A DNA stretch of 64,000 bases from Geodermatophilus arenarius (lineage in GTDB: Bacteria; Actinomycetota; Actinomycetes; Mycobacteriales; Geodermatophilaceae). Below, one piece after another: positions 32,987 to 42,143 of the stretch. The stretch lies in NCBI RefSeq assembly GCF_042654585.1, contig NZ_JBHSGR010000008.1, forward strand, positions 1 to 64,000. Reading direction: 5' to 3'. A program made the translations under genes and the position numbers. The notes beneath the pieces are model-generated. The model worked only from the letters and a program-made list of their open reading frames with translations. It was not told the origin of the DNA and made no database searches. Within the stretch, counting starts at the first letter, position 1, and each line of letters starts with the position of its first letter.

Positions 32987-34284
32987 CCGCCGTCGTCCGG
33001 GCCGCCGACAGCGAGCGCGACCAGCGGCGGGCCGCGGCGGCGCTGCGGGCGGCGGGGCTGCGGCGCGGCGACCGGCTGCTGGTCTCGGCGGCGTCCTCCC
33101 CGGCGCTGCTGGCCGTCGTCCTCGGGGCGCTGCGCACCGGGATCGTGCCCGTGGTGCTCGACCCGGCGCTGCCCGCCGCCGAGCGGGCCGCCCTCGCCGA
33201 CGACGCCGACGCGGCCCTCGACGCCGGTCCGGCGCCCGAGCGGCTGCTCACCGGCGACGACGAGGCGGACCTCGCCGACGTGCCGCTGGCCCGGCCGATG
33301 CACTACACGTCGGGCACCACCGGGCGCCGCAAGGGCGTGTGGTCCGGCGTCCTCGACGACGGCGACGCCCGCGCGCTGGCCGCCGAGGAGATCGACCTCT
33401 GGGGCTTCACCGCCGCCGACCGGCACCTGGTGCTCTCCCCGCTGCACCACTCGGCGCCGCTGCGGTTCGCCGTCCACACGCTGCTGGCCGGCGGCGAGGT
33501 GCTGCTGCCCGGCCCGTTCGACGCCGCCCGGGCGGCCGCGGCGGTCAGCACGCTCGCCCCCACGACGACGTTCTGCGTCCCCACCCACCTGCGCCGGCTG
33601 CTCGCCCGCGACGACGTCGACTGGTCCTCCCTCCGCGTGCTCGCGCACGCCGGCGCGCCCTGCCCCGAGCCGCTCAAGCGGGCGGTGCTCGACGCGCTGC
33701 CGGCGGGCAGCGTCTGGGAGTTCTACGGCTCCACCGAGGCCCAGTTCACCGTCTGCTCCGCCGACGACTGGCTGGCGCACCCCGGCAGCGTCGGCCGCGC
33801 GCGGCCGGGCCGGCGGCTGGAGACCGACGCGCGCGGCCAGCTGTGGTGCGCCGTGCCGCGGTGGGCGCGGTTCGAGTACTGGCGCGCGCCGGAGAAGACC
33901 GCGGCGGCCTGGCGCGGCGACCGGGTCACGGTCGGCGACCTCGGCCGGGTCGACGCCGACGGCACCGTCTGGCTCGACGGCCGCCGCGAGGACCTGGTCA
34001 TCTCCGGCGGCGTGAACGTCTACCCGGCCGAGGTCGAGGCGGTCCTCGACGCGCACCCGGACGTGGTGGAGAGCGCGGTCGTCGGCGTCCCCGACGAGGA
34101 GTGGGGGCAGCGGGTGATCGCCGCCTACGTGGGCACCGCGGACCCCGCCGCCCTCGGCGCCTGGGCACGGGAGCGGCTGTCCCCGGCCAAGCGGCCCAAG
34201 AGCCTGCACCCGGTGGGGGAGCTGCCGCGCACCTCCACCGGCAAGGTCCGGCGGCTGGACCTGCCGGGGGTCCTCGGCCTGTGA
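32983..34284 (+). CDS. AMP-dependent synthetase/ligase (class I adenylate-forming)
   Basis: 433 residues, shorter than usual acyl-CoA synthetases. The ATP loop MHYTSGTTGRRKGVWSG is at about residues 105-121. EFYGSTEAQF (A5), VGDLGRVDADGTVWLDGR (A7), REDLVISGGVNVYPAEVE (A8) and the catalytic Lys in RTSTGKVRRLDL (A10) follow. The N-terminal part lost some sequence compared with the family, but every core motif is present. Probably activates a carboxylic acid to its CoA thioester. Coupled on both sides by GTGA overlaps. Confidence 0.93.
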   Translation: MTAVVRAADSERDQRRAAAALRAAGLRRGDRLLVSAASSPALLAVVLGALRTGIVPVVLDPALPAAERAALADDADAALDAGPAPERLLTGDDEADLADVPLARPMHYTSGTTGRRKGVWSGVLDDGDARALAAEEIDLWGFTAADRHLVLSPLHHSAPLRFAVHTLLAGGEVLLPGPFDAARAAAAVSTLAPTTTFCVPTHLRRLLARDDVDWSSLRVLAHAGAPCPEPLKRAVLDALPAGSVWEFYGSTEAQFTVCSADDWLAHPGSVGRARPGRRLETDARGQLWCAVPRWARFEYWRAPEKTAAAWRGDRVTVGDLGRVDADGTVWLDGRREDLVISGGVNVYPAEVEAVLDAHPDVVESAVVGVPDEEWGQRVIAAYVGTADPAALGAWARERLSPAKRPKSLHPVGELPRTSTGKVRRLDLPGVLGL

Positions 34285-35801
34285 GCTGGGACGTCGTCGT
34301 GGTGGGCGCCGGATCGTCCGGCTGCGCGCTGGCCGCCCGCCTCGCCGACGCCGGCCGCCGCGTCCTGCTGCTCGAGGCCGGCGCCGACCACCCCTGGCCC
34401 GCCGACTTCCCGCCCGACCTGCGCGACGCCGCCACGCTGCGCGCCACCGTGCCCGGGCACCCCGCGAACTGGTCGTTCACCACCGAGCTGACCCCGGGCA
34501 CCACCGCCCCGCTGCCGCGCGGGCGCGTGGTGGGCGGGTCCAGCGCCGTCAACGGCGGCTACTTCGTCCGCGCCACCCCCGCCGACCACGCCGGCTGGGC
34601 CGCCGCGGGCAACGACCTGTGGAGCCTCGACGCCACGCTGCCGGCCTGGCGCCGGCTCGAGGACGACCGCCAGTACGGCGACCGGCCGGGGCACGGCCGC
34701 GGCGGCCCGCTGCCGGTCACCCGGCCCGTCGGCGGCTCGCCGCTGACGGAGGCGCTGGCCGCGGCGGCCGCGGAGCTCGGCGTCCCGGAGGAGCCGGACA
34801 AGAACGCCGGCGGCCCGCCCGGCTACGGACCGGTGCCGTTCACCGTCGACGGCGGCCTGCGGGTCAACGCGGCGATGGCCTACCTGTCCCCGCGGCGCGG
34901 GTCGCCGCGACTGACGGTGCGCGGCGGGGTGCGGGTACGGCGGGTGCTGGTCGGGCGCGGCCGCGCGGTGGGCGTGGACACCGACGCCGGCCCGGTGCAC
35001 GCCGCCGAGGTGGTGCTGGCCGCGGGCGCCGTCGGCTCGCCGCACCTGCTGCTGCTGTCCGGCGTCGGCCCGGCCGACCACCTGCGCGCGCACGGCCTCG
35101 ACGTCGTCGCCGACCTGCCCGGGGTGGGCGCCGGGCTGACCGACCACCCGCTGGTCCACCTGCCCTGGGTGCCCGTGGCCGGGCTGCCCGAGGGCGACTG
35201 GCCGCTGCCGCTGCACGGGTCGCTGAACGCCACCTCCTCGGACTCGCCCGTGCCCGGCGACCTGGAGGTGCTGCCGTGGCTGCGGCCCTGGGGGCGGGTG
35301 GTCCCCGGCGGGGGCGGGGACGACCGCACGCTCGCGCTGGCCGCCGGGCTGTACCGCGAGGAGAGCCGGGGCCGGCTGTCGCTGGCGTCGGCGGACCCCG
35401 CGGCGCCGCCGCGGATCGAGCACCGGTACCTGGCGACCGCGACCGACCGGCGGCGGCTGCGCGAGGCGGTGCGCCTGGCCGACGGCCTGCTGAGCACCCG
35501 CGCGCTGGCCCCGCTGGTCGCCGCCCGCCCCGGCCCGCCGGCCGGCGTCCTCGCCGACGACGCCGCCCTCGACGGCTGGGTCCGCGCGCACCTGACCACG
35601 GCGGTGCACCTCGCCGGCAGCGCCCGGATGGGCCCGGACGGCGACCCGGGCGCCGTCGTCGACCAGCACCTGCGGGTGCGCGGCGTCGACGGGCTGCGGG
35701 TCGCCGACACGTCGGTGCTGCCCGAGGCGCCCTCGCGGGGGCCGGCGGCGACCGCGGTGATGGTCGGCGAGCGGGCCGCGGAACTGGTGACCGGCGGCTG
35801 A
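34281..35801 (+). CDS. GMC-family FAD oxidoreductase
   Basis: 506 residues from GTG 34281. The N-terminal dinucleotide fold VVVVGAGSSGCALAARLADA, GMC signature 1 (LPRGRVVGGSSAVNGGYFVR, about 76-95) and signature 2 (LAAGAVGSPHLLLLSGVGP) are clear. The C-terminal active-site region TTAVHLAGSARMGPDGD and LRVADTSVLPEAPS ends the protein. Oxidises an alcohol, substrate unknown. Its place between two ligases and before a lactonase-type hydrolase suggests one catabolic route. Confidence 0.94.
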   Translation: MSWDVVVVGAGSSGCALAARLADAGRRVLLLEAGADHPWPADFPPDLRDAATLRATVPGHPANWSFTTELTPGTTAPLPRGRVVGGSSAVNGGYFVRATPADHAGWAAAGNDLWSLDATLPAWRRLEDDRQYGDRPGHGRGGPLPVTRPVGGSPLTEALAAAAAELGVPEEPDKNAGGPPGYGPVPFTVDGGLRVNAAMAYLSPRRGSPRLTVRGGVRVRRVLVGRGRAVGVDTDAGPVHAAEVVLAAGAVGSPHLLLLSGVGPADHLRAHGLDVVADLPGVGAGLTDHPLVHLPWVPVAGLPEGDWPLPLHGSLNATSSDSPVPGDLEVLPWLRPWGRVVPGGGGDDRTLALAAGLYREESRGRLSLASADPAAPPRIEHRYLATATDRRRLREAVRLADGLLSTRALAPLVAARPGPPAGVLADDAALDGWVRAHLTTAVHLAGSARMGPDGDPGAVVDQHLRVRGVDGLRVADTSVLPEAPSRGPAATAVMVGERAAELVTGG

Positions 35802-35885
35802 CCCCAGTGCGACGCAGGTCACGTCCCCGCTAGCGTGCCGGTGCCCGGACGGCGTCGTCCGGGCACCGGCCCAGAGGAGGACCCG

Positions 35886-36872
35886 TTGCCCCAGGTGCAG
35901 ACCGTTCGCGGCCCCGTCGACACCGCCGAACTCGGCCCGACCCTCATGCACGAGCACGTGTTCGTGCTCAACGCCGACGTCCAGCAGAACTACCCCGGCG
36001 AGTGGGGCAGCGAGGACGACCGGGTCGCCGACGCGGTGCAGAAGCTGACGAGGCTGGCCGCGACCGGCGTGCGCACCATCGTCGACCCCACCGTCATCGG
36101 CCTCGGCCGCTACATCCCGCGCATCCAGCGGATCGCCGAGCAGGTCGACCTCAACATCGTCGTCGCGACCGGCTGCTACACCTACGACGACGTCCCGTTC
36201 TTCTTCCACTACCGCGGCCCGGCGCTCAACGAGGCCGTCGGCGCCGAGGTGCCCGACCCGATGGTCGACATGTTCGTCGGCGACATCACCGACGGCATCG
36301 CCGGCACCGGCGTCCGGGCGGCGTTCCTCAAGTGCGCCATCGACCACCAGGGCCTGACCCCGGGCGTGGAGCGGGTCATGCGCGCCGTCGCCAAGGCCCA
36401 CCGCGCCACCGGCGCCCCGATCACCGTGCACACCCACCCGGGCAGCCACACCGGGCTCGACGTCCAGAAGGTGCTCGACGACGAGGGCGTCGACCCCGGC
36501 CGCGTCGTGCTCGGGCACAGCGGGGACACCACCGACGTCGACCACCTGTCCGAGCTCGCCGACGCGGGCTTCGTCCTCGGCATGGACCGGTTCGGCATCA
36601 ACCTGGACACGACCTTCGAGGCCCGCGCCGACACGCTGGTCGAGATGTGCCGCCGCGGCTACGCCGACCGGATGGTGCTCTCGCAGGACGCCTCCTGCTA
36701 CATCGACTGGCTGGCCCCCGGCGTCATGGACCTCCTGCCGCAGTGGCACTACACGCACATCCACGACGACGTCCTCCCCTACGTGCGCGAGCGCGGCGTC
36801 ACCGAGGAGCAGATCACCACGATGCTGGTGGACGTCCCGCGCCGGTACTTCGAGAACACCGGGACCTACTGA
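35886..36872 (+). CDS. Phosphotriesterase-family metal hydrolase (lactonase-like)
   Basis: 328 residues from TTG 35886, chosen because AGGAGGA ends six bases upstream and conserved sequence begins there. Amidohydrolase TIM barrel: TLMHEHVFVL (HxH metal ligands, about residues 19-28), TIVDPTVIGLGR, the bridging carbamylated Lys in AAFLKCAIDHQG (about 146), TVHTHPGSHTG, VLGHSGDTTD and SQDASCYIDW. These are phosphotriesterase-like proteins, mostly lactonases in nature. It lies 1 bp before the second AMP-ligase, so the two are coexpressed. Confidence 0.93.
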   Translation: MPQVQTVRGPVDTAELGPTLMHEHVFVLNADVQQNYPGEWGSEDDRVADAVQKLTRLAATGVRTIVDPTVIGLGRYIPRIQRIAEQVDLNIVVATGCYTYDDVPFFFHYRGPALNEAVGAEVPDPMVDMFVGDITDGIAGTGVRAAFLKCAIDHQGLTPGVERVMRAVAKAHRATGAPITVHTHPGSHTGLDVQKVLDDEGVDPGRVVLGHSGDTTDVDHLSELADAGFVLGMDRFGINLDTTFEARADTLVEMCRRGYADRMVLSQDASCYIDWLAPGVMDLLPQWHYTHIHDDVLPYVRERGVTEEQITTMLVDVPRRYFENTGTY

Positions 36873-36873
36873 G

Positions 36874-38382
36874 ATGGCGCTGCACCCCTTCGACGAGGCA
36901 GGGGTCGAGCGCGACGCGGCCGGCGTCAAGCACTACACCGACCTGCCGGGGTCCGTCGTCGCGATGCTGCGGGCCTCGGTCGAGCGCGACCCGGACGGCG
37001 AGGCGGTCGTGGAGGTCGACGGCCCCCGGCTGACCTTCCGGCAGCTGTGGGACGGCGCGGCGCGGGTCGCCGGCGGGCTGCGCGAGGCCGGCGTCGGCCG
37101 CGGCGACCGGGTGGCGATCCGGCTGGGCAACGGCGCCGACTGGGTGCTGGGCTTCCTCGGCACGCTGATGGCCGGTGGGGTGGCCGTACCGGTGAACACC
37201 CGGTTCACCGAGCCCGAGGCGCAGTACGTCGTCGACGACAGCGGCGCGCGGGTGGTGCTGGCGCCGGGGGAGCCGCTGCCCGACGGCGCGCCGTACGTGG
37301 AGGAGGGGCTGACCCGGTCCGACCTCGCGGCGATCTTCTACACCTCGGGGACGACCGGCTTCCCCAAGGGCGCGATGACCAGCCACGAGAACTTCCTGAC
37401 CAACACGGAGAACGCGCGCCGGGTGGTCGGGCTGGGCCGGCACGACCCGACGCTGCGGAACCTGATCAGCGTGCCGCTGTTCCACGTCACCGGCTGCAAC
37501 AGCCAGCTGCTGCCGGCGCTGGAGGGCGGCGCGGCGGCGGTGGTCATGCCGGCGTTCGAGGTCGGCCGGTTCCTGCGGGTCATCCCCGAGGAGCGGATCG
37601 CGGTCGTCACGTCGGTGCCCGCGGTGTTCTGGCTGGCGGTCAACCAGCCCGCCTTCGCCGACACCGACGTGAGCTGCGTCCGGTTCGCCACCTACGGCGG
37701 GGCGCCGATCGCGCCGGAGCTGGTGGCGCGGATCAAGGAGGCGTTCCCGGCGGCGCGGGTGGGGAACGGGTTCGGGTTGTCGGAGACGTCGTCGATCTCG
37801 ACGTTCCTGCCGCACGAGTACGCCGGCACGCACGCCGACTCGGTGGGCTTCCCCGCCCCGGTGGTCGACCTGCAGGTGGCCGACCCGGACCCGGAGACCG
37901 GTGTCGGGGAGCTGCTCATCCGCGGCGCCAACGTCGTCCAGGGCTACTGGAACAAGCCGGAGGCGACCGCGCAGGCGTTCACCGACGGCTGGCTGCACTC
38001 CGGGGACCTGGCGCGCATCGACGACGACGGGTTCACCTACGTCGTCGACCGCGCCAAGGACATGATCAACCGCGGCGGCGAGAACGTGTACTGCGTCGAG
38101 GTGGAGAACGCGCTGGCGGCCGCGCCGGGGGTCTTCGAGGTCGCCGTCGTCGGGGTGCCCGACCCGGTGATGGGGGAGAAGGTCGGCGCCGTCGTCGTGC
38201 CGGTGCCCGGCACCGAGCTCGACCTCGAGGCGTTCCTGGCGCACGCCCGTGCCCACCTGGCCGACTTCAAGGTGCCGCAGTTCGTGTCCGTGCGGTCGGC
38301 GGTGCTGCCCCGCAACCCCGGCGGCAAGGTGCTCAAGCCGGTGCTGCGCGCCGAGTCGGAGTGGGCGCCGGTGCGGCGCTGA
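36874..38382 (+). CDS. Fatty-acyl-CoA synthetase-like AMP-ligase
   Basis: 502 residues from ATG 36874. FYTSGTTGFPKGAMTSHENF (ATP loop, about 151-170), NGFGLSETSSISTFLP (A5), HSGDLARIDDDGFTYVVDR (A7), KDMINRGGENVYCVEVEN (A8) and RNPGGKVLKP with the catalytic Lys (A10). Full-length class I ligase of the FadD type. Last gene of the operon beginning at 32120 and followed by a hairpin. Substrate unknown. Confidence 0.95.
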   Translation: MALHPFDEAGVERDAAGVKHYTDLPGSVVAMLRASVERDPDGEAVVEVDGPRLTFRQLWDGAARVAGGLREAGVGRGDRVAIRLGNGADWVLGFLGTLMAGGVAVPVNTRFTEPEAQYVVDDSGARVVLAPGEPLPDGAPYVEEGLTRSDLAAIFYTSGTTGFPKGAMTSHENFLTNTENARRVVGLGRHDPTLRNLISVPLFHVTGCNSQLLPALEGGAAAVVMPAFEVGRFLRVIPEERIAVVTSVPAVFWLAVNQPAFADTDVSCVRFATYGGAPIAPELVARIKEAFPAARVGNGFGLSETSSISTFLPHEYAGTHADSVGFPAPVVDLQVADPDPETGVGELLIRGANVVQGYWNKPEATAQAFTDGWLHSGDLARIDDDGFTYVVDRAKDMINRGGENVYCVEVENALAAAPGVFEVAVVGVPDPVMGEKVGAVVVPVPGTELDLEAFLAHARAHLADFKVPQFVSVRSAVLPRNPGGKVLKPVLRAESEWAPVRR

Positions 38383-38394
38383 GCCGGCGGGTCG

Positions 38395-38426
38395 TCCCGG
38401 CGGCGCGCCGTCCGCAGCCGCCGGGA
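38395..38426. terminator. Terminator after the catabolic operon
   Basis: Perfect 10-bp arms TCCCGGCGGC and GCCGCCGGGA around a 12-base loop, 13 bp after the ligase stop and just before the convergent small gene at 38446. Confidence 0.7.
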
Positions 38427-38445
38427 CGCCGGACCTGGGGCCCGG

Positions 38446-38661
38446 TCAGCGGACCGGGCGGATCTCCGACGTCGTGGTCGTGGTCAGCGGCGACCAGGCG
38501 TCGGGGTGCGGGCGGCCGGCGTCGGCCACCCACCCGGCGGAGCGCTCGCCGGGCCGCGGAGCGGTGCGGGGAGCGGGCCGGGAGCTCAGGGCGACGATCA
38601 GGGCGAGCAGCAGGAGCAGTCCGGCGAGGACCCCGCCGGTGACCAGGAGCGTCGTGAGCAC
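38446..38661 (-). CDS. Small single-pass membrane protein
   Basis: 71 residues from GTG 38661. Membrane helix TLLVTGGVLAGLLLLLALIV near the N-terminus, then a basic/proline tail (SSRPAPRTAPRPGERSAGW) and TTTTTSEIRPVR. Unknown function. Composition of the longer frame upstream is not coding. Confidence 0.65.
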   Translation of the reverse strand: MLTTLLVTGGVLAGLLLLLALIVALSSRPAPRTAPRPGERSAGWVADAGRPHPDAWSPLTTTTTSEIRPVR

Positions 38662-38793
38662 TGACTGACCGTATGCGGCGGACTGCTCCGTGTCACAGGC
38701 AAGGAACGACGGACATCCCGCCCGGTCACCGGCAGGTCCTGCCGGTTGACGAGCGACACGTGCACGGCCCGGGAGCGCGGGTAGGGCAGCGGC

Positions 38794-39477
38794 GTGCTCG
38801 ACCTCGCGAGGCTGGCCGGACGACTGGCCGCGGTGCCGCTGGGCGCCCTGGCGCGCCGGCGCCGCGGCAAGCCGATGCACCCCCGCGGCGCCGTCGTCGC
38901 GGCCGTGCTCGAGCGGACCGGCGTCCCCGGCTCCTGGGGCGTCCCGTGGCTGGAGGGACCGGCGCGCGAGGACGCCGTCGTGCGGCTGTCCCGCGGGGCG
39001 GGCCTGCCCGCCCCGCTGCCCGACGTCCTGGGCCTCGCGGTCCGGCTGCCCGACGGCGGCCGGCCCGTGGACCTGCTGCTGTCGAGCACCGGCTCCGGCC
39101 GCTGGACGCGGCTCCTGCCGGTGCTCCGGGTCGACGCCGCGACCACCTACTCGTCGATCATGGGATACCGCTCGGCCGCCGGGACGCTCCGGCTGGCGGC
39201 GGTCCCGGACCGGCCGGAGGAGCTGCCGTCGGACCCGGCGCCGGTCGCCGCCGCGGCCGCCGGGACGGCGTTCCGCCTGGTGGTCGCCCGCGGGGCGGGG
39301 GAGTGGGTGCCGTTCGGCCGGCTGACCCTCGGGGACCCGGTCGAGGGCCTCGACCCCGACCTGCGCTTCGACGCCGTCCGCAACCCGCCACCGGGCCTGG
39401 TCGCCGACGGCCCGATGGCCCGGTTCCGGGCGCCGGCCTACGCCGCCGCGCGGGAGGGCCGCAGCGGCGCCGGCTGA
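38794..39477 (+). CDS. Hypothetical protein, catalase-like/phosphodiesterase-annotated family
   Basis: 227 residues from GTG 38794. Features are GKPMHPRGAVVAAVLERTG near the start, VRLSRGAGLPAPLPDVLGLA and VRLPDGGRPVDLLLSSTGSG, then YRSAAGTLRLAAV and FRLVVARGAGEWVPFGRL. The layout resembles small heme-free catalase-fold proteins that are often annotated as phosphodiesterase in actinobacteria. No catalytic His/Tyr of true catalases is obvious, so activity is open. Confidence 0.75.
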   Translation: MLDLARLAGRLAAVPLGALARRRRGKPMHPRGAVVAAVLERTGVPGSWGVPWLEGPAREDAVVRLSRGAGLPAPLPDVLGLAVRLPDGGRPVDLLLSSTGSGRWTRLLPVLRVDAATTYSSIMGYRSAAGTLRLAAVPDRPEELPSDPAPVAAAAAGTAFRLVVARGAGEWVPFGRLTLGDPVEGLDPDLRFDAVRNPPPGLVADGPMARFRAPAYAAAREGRSGAG

Positions 39478-39625
39478 ACCCCCATCGGGTGACGCAGGCC
39501 ACTCGGTGAGCCTCCACACGGTTGTGCGGCACCATCCTGGGGTATCGGAACTCCCCGGAGTTCATCGAGGAGCACCGCCCCTGCCGTCGCAGTGCTCGAC
39601 CGCAGGAGGAGTGGCCGCCCGAGTG

Positions 39626-40624
39626 ATGCACGCACTACCGACGTCCGCGCGGACCCGCGTCGCGACGGTGCCGCACGCCGATCCCTACGTCGACGCCGTG
39701 CTGCCCGCCTCCGCGGTGCGGGTGGGGCCCGCCCACGACCCGAGCCCGTGGCTGGACCCGGCGTACCTCACCGCGCACGCGGCCCTGGTCGACGTCGTGC
39801 ACCTGCACACCGGCCGCGGGCACCTGCACGAGGACGAGGTGGTCAGCTGGACCGAGGCGCTGCGCCGCACCGGGGTGCCGCTGGTCGTCACCGTGCACCA
39901 GCTGCGCGACCCCGCCCGGCCCGCCCGGCACGACGCCCACCTCGCCGCGCTGCTGGCCACCGCGGAGGTCGTCTTCACGCTGACCCCCGGCGCCGCCGAC
40001 GAGATCGCCGAGCGCTTCGGGCGGACGGCGATCGTCGTCGCCCACCCCTCGGTCGCCGCGGCCGACCCGGACACCGGCGCCGAGCGCGGCCTGGTCGGGC
40101 TGGCGCTCGGCATCCCGGGGGCCGCGGTCACCGACCCGGTCGCGATGGTGCGGGCCGCGCTGTCGGGCGCGGTCTCCGGCGGCGGGCGGCTGCGGGTGTT
40201 CCTCGAGCCCGGGCGGTCACTCGCCCTCGACCCGGACCTGGCCCGCGCCGAGGGGCTCGAGGTGGTCGCCCGGGACCCGGCGCGGTGGGCCGCGCAGCTG
40301 CAGGAGCTGCACGTGGCGGTGCTGCCGCAGCGCTGCGGCACGCACTCGCGGGACCTGGAGGTGTGCCGCGACGTCGGCACGCGGGTGGTGGCGCCCCGCT
40401 GCGGGTGGTTCGCCGAGCAGTGGTCCGACGTCGTCGGCTACGGCGACGACGAGGGGTGCGGCTTCGACCCGGTGTCGCTCGGCGTGGCGGTCGGCGCGGC
40501 GCTGGCCCGGCCGATGCCGCGCCCGGCCGACCGCGCCTGGCGGGCGGAGCAGCGCGCCGCGGTGCAGGCCGTCCACGAGCAGGTCTACGACCAGGTGGTG
40601 GCCGACCGCGTCGTCGGCGTCTGA
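39626..40624 (+). CDS. GT4-like glycosyltransferase (probable)
   Basis: 332 residues from ATG 39626 (GTG 39623 is equivalent; AGGAGG lies 16 bases upstream). VDVVHLHTGRGHLHEDEVVS, GVPLVVTVHQLRDPARP and VVFTLTPGAADEIAERFG follow the Rossmann-like N-half of GT4 enzymes. The C-half has VAVLPQRCGTHSRDLEVCRD and APRCGWFAEQW in place of the usual E-x7-E region, where EVCRD and GTH may take that role. Substrate unknown. The long frame upstream to 39506 has no conserved character. Confidence 0.8.
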   Translation: MHALPTSARTRVATVPHADPYVDAVLPASAVRVGPAHDPSPWLDPAYLTAHAALVDVVHLHTGRGHLHEDEVVSWTEALRRTGVPLVVTVHQLRDPARPARHDAHLAALLATAEVVFTLTPGAADEIAERFGRTAIVVAHPSVAAADPDTGAERGLVGLALGIPGAAVTDPVAMVRAALSGAVSGGGRLRVFLEPGRSLALDPDLARAEGLEVVARDPARWAAQLQELHVAVLPQRCGTHSRDLEVCRDVGTRVVAPRCGWFAEQWSDVVGYGDDEGCGFDPVSLGVAVGAALARPMPRPADRAWRAEQRAAVQAVHEQVYDQVVADRVVGV

Positions 40625-41076
40625 GCCGGTCGGAGCAGGTCGACCACCCACAGGCCGGGCAGCACCTCGTGCTCGGCCACCTCGGCGAACCCGGCCCGGG
40701 CGTAGAGCCGGCGGGCCGGGGTGTTGTCGCGGCCGGTGGAGACGGTGACCGGGCGCCGCCCGGCCCGCTCCAGCACGGCGGCGACCAGGGCCAGCCCGGT
40801 GCCGCGGCGCGCGTGCGCGGGGTCGACGACGAGCCGGTCGACGTCGACGCCGTCGCCGGTGTCCCGCCAGCCGAGGGCGCCGAGGACGGTCGCGCCGTCG
40901 AAGGCGACCAGCCAGGACAGGCCCGCGGCCCGCAGGCCGGTCAGGTCCTCGTGCAGGGCGGGGATCCGGTCGTCGCCGATCAGCCGCGCCTCGACGGCGT
41001 AGGCGGCGTGCTGGACCTCGAGCAGGCGGGCGGCGAGGCCGGCGTCCCGGGCCGGGTCGCGCGACTCGACGACCAC
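40585..41076 (-). CDS. GNAT-family acetyltransferase
   Basis: 163 residues from GTG 41076. VDRLVVDPAHARRGTGLALV (motif A with R/Q-x2-G-x-G/A acetyl-CoA site at about residues 79-98) and STGRDNTPARRLYARAGFAE (motif B) define the fold. Its 3' end overlaps the glycosyltransferase 3' end by 40 bp on the other strand. Acceptor unknown. Confidence 0.87.
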   Translation of the reverse strand: MVVESRDPARDAGLAARLLEVQHAAYAVEARLIGDDRIPALHEDLTGLRAAGLSWLVAFDGATVLGALGWRDTGDGVDVDRLVVDPAHARRGTGLALVAAVLERAGRRPVTVSTGRDNTPARRLYARAGFAEVAEHEVLPGLWVVDLLRPAQTPTTRSATTWS

Positions 41077-41105
41077 CGGGCTCCCGGGGGGAGAGGAGGA
41101 GTGTG

Positions 41106-41179
41106 TGGGCAGGGGCGGGGTCGAACCGCCGACCTCTCGCTTTTCAGGCGAGCGCTCGTACCGACTGAGCTACCTGCCC
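41106..41179 (-). tRNA. tRNA-Phe (GAA)
   Basis: Cloverleaf on the minus strand: acceptor GGGCAGG/CCTGCCC, D arm GCTC/GAGC, anticodon stem CTCGC/GCGAG with loop CTGAAAA (anticodon GAA), T arm GGCGG-TTCGACC-CCGCC. CCA is not encoded. Confidence 0.96.
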
Positions 41180-41205
41180 CTCCCGGTGACGCTGCACCGG
41201 GGAAG

Positions 41206-41279
41206 CGACCCTGACGGGACTCGAACCCGCGACCTCCGCCGTGACAGGGCGGCGCGCTAACCAACTGCGCTACAGGGCC
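41206..41279 (-). tRNA. tRNA-Asp (GTC)
   Basis: Minus-strand cloverleaf: acceptor GGCCCTG/CAGGGTC, D arm GCGC/GCGC, anticodon stem CCGCC/GGCGG with loop CTGTCAC (anticodon GTC), T arm GCGGG-TTCGAGT-CCCGT. CCA is not encoded. Confidence 0.96.
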
Positions 41280-41303
41280 TTGCTGGTACTGCTGGTGGTG
41301 CCG

Positions 41304-41376
41304 TGCCCCCAACGGGGTTCGAACCCGTGCTACCGCCTTGAAAGGGCGGCGTCCTGGACCGCTAGACGATGGGGGC
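41304..41376 (-). tRNA. tRNA-Glu (TTC)
   Basis: Minus-strand cloverleaf: acceptor GCCCCCA/TGGGGGC, anticodon stem CCGCC/GGCGG with loop CTTTCAA (anticodon TTC), T arm ACGGG-TTCGAAC-CCCGT. Transcribed first in the order Glu-Asp-Phe, a common actinobacterial cluster. Confidence 0.96.
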
Positions 41377-41491
41377 TCGTGTTCGCCGGGGGCAGGGAGA
41401 ACGATACACGGCCCCCGGAGGGCCCCCGACACCACCCCTCGGCCAGGCGTGGCGGGCCCGTCCGGGGCCGGCCGGCTGTCACGATCCGCGG

Positions 41492-42139
41492 GTGTCCCGC
41501 CGCGCCCTCACCCCCGCCCTGCTCACCGCGGCGCTCCTGCTGACCGGCTGCGGCGCGGAGGAGCGGCCGGCGGCGGCCGCGCCCTCGACCGCTCCGTCGT
41601 CCGCCACGACGTCGTCGGCCGGCGGGTCGGCCTCGCCGACCGGGGGCGACACCGGCGGGGACACCGGCGGGGACACCGGTACCGCCGCGCCGTCGCCCCC
41701 CGCCGACACGCGGCCCGACACCGCCGAGGCCTCCGCCGACGCGTCGGTGACCGTGCGCGACGTGCGCACCGGCCGCCACGACGGCTTCGACCGCGTGGTG
41801 TTCGAGGCCGGCGGCACGGGGACGCCGGGCTGGGACGTCCGCTACGTCGACGTGGCGAGCTCGCAGGGCAGCGGCGAGGAGGTCGACGTGGCCGGCGAGG
41901 CGGTCCTGCAGGTGACGATCACCGGCGCCGGCTACCCCTACGACACCGGCGTCGAGGAGTACGCGGGCCCCGACCCGCTGCCGGGCCAGGGCACCGCCAC
42001 GGTCACCGAGGTGGTCTTCGACGCGACCTTCGAGGGGACGACGGTCGCCTTCGTCGGCACCCGCTCGCAGGCGCCGTTCCGGGTCTACGGGCTCGAGGAC
42101 CCGACCCGGGTGGTGGTCGAGGTCGCCGACGCCGGCTGA
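41492..42139 (+). CDS. Lipoprotein with AMIN-like domain
   Basis: 215 residues from GTG 41492. Signal peptide VSRRALTPALLTAALLLTGC ends in a lipobox Cys20. A Ser/Thr/Gly linker includes three GGDT units from a 12-bp direct repeat (about 41,645-41,680). The mature domain starts SVTVRDVRTGRHDGFDRVVF and ends RVYGLEDPTRVVVEV, the edge strands of the AMIN-like fold found in actinobacterial cell-envelope lipoproteins. Likely binds cell-wall material outside the membrane. Confidence 0.87.
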   Translation: MSRRALTPALLTAALLLTGCGAEERPAAAAPSTAPSSATTSSAGGSASPTGGDTGGDTGGDTGTAAPSPPADTRPDTAEASADASVTVRDVRTGRHDGFDRVVFEAGGTGTPGWDVRYVDVASSQGSGEEVDVAGEAVLQVTITGAGYPYDTGVEEYAGPDPLPGQGTATVTEVVFDATFEGTTVAFVGTRSQAPFRVYGLEDPTRVVVEVADAG

Positions 42140-42143
42140 GGCC

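Noticed and set aside
41106..41376. tRNA Phe-Asp-Glu cluster as an integration site
   Set aside because: No integrase, direct repeat of a tRNA 3' end or foreign-looking DNA is nearby.
41645..41680. GGDT repeat in the AMIN lipoprotein as a regulatory repeat
   Set aside because: 12-bp units in frame within a Ser/Gly linker, ordinary for secreted lipoproteins.
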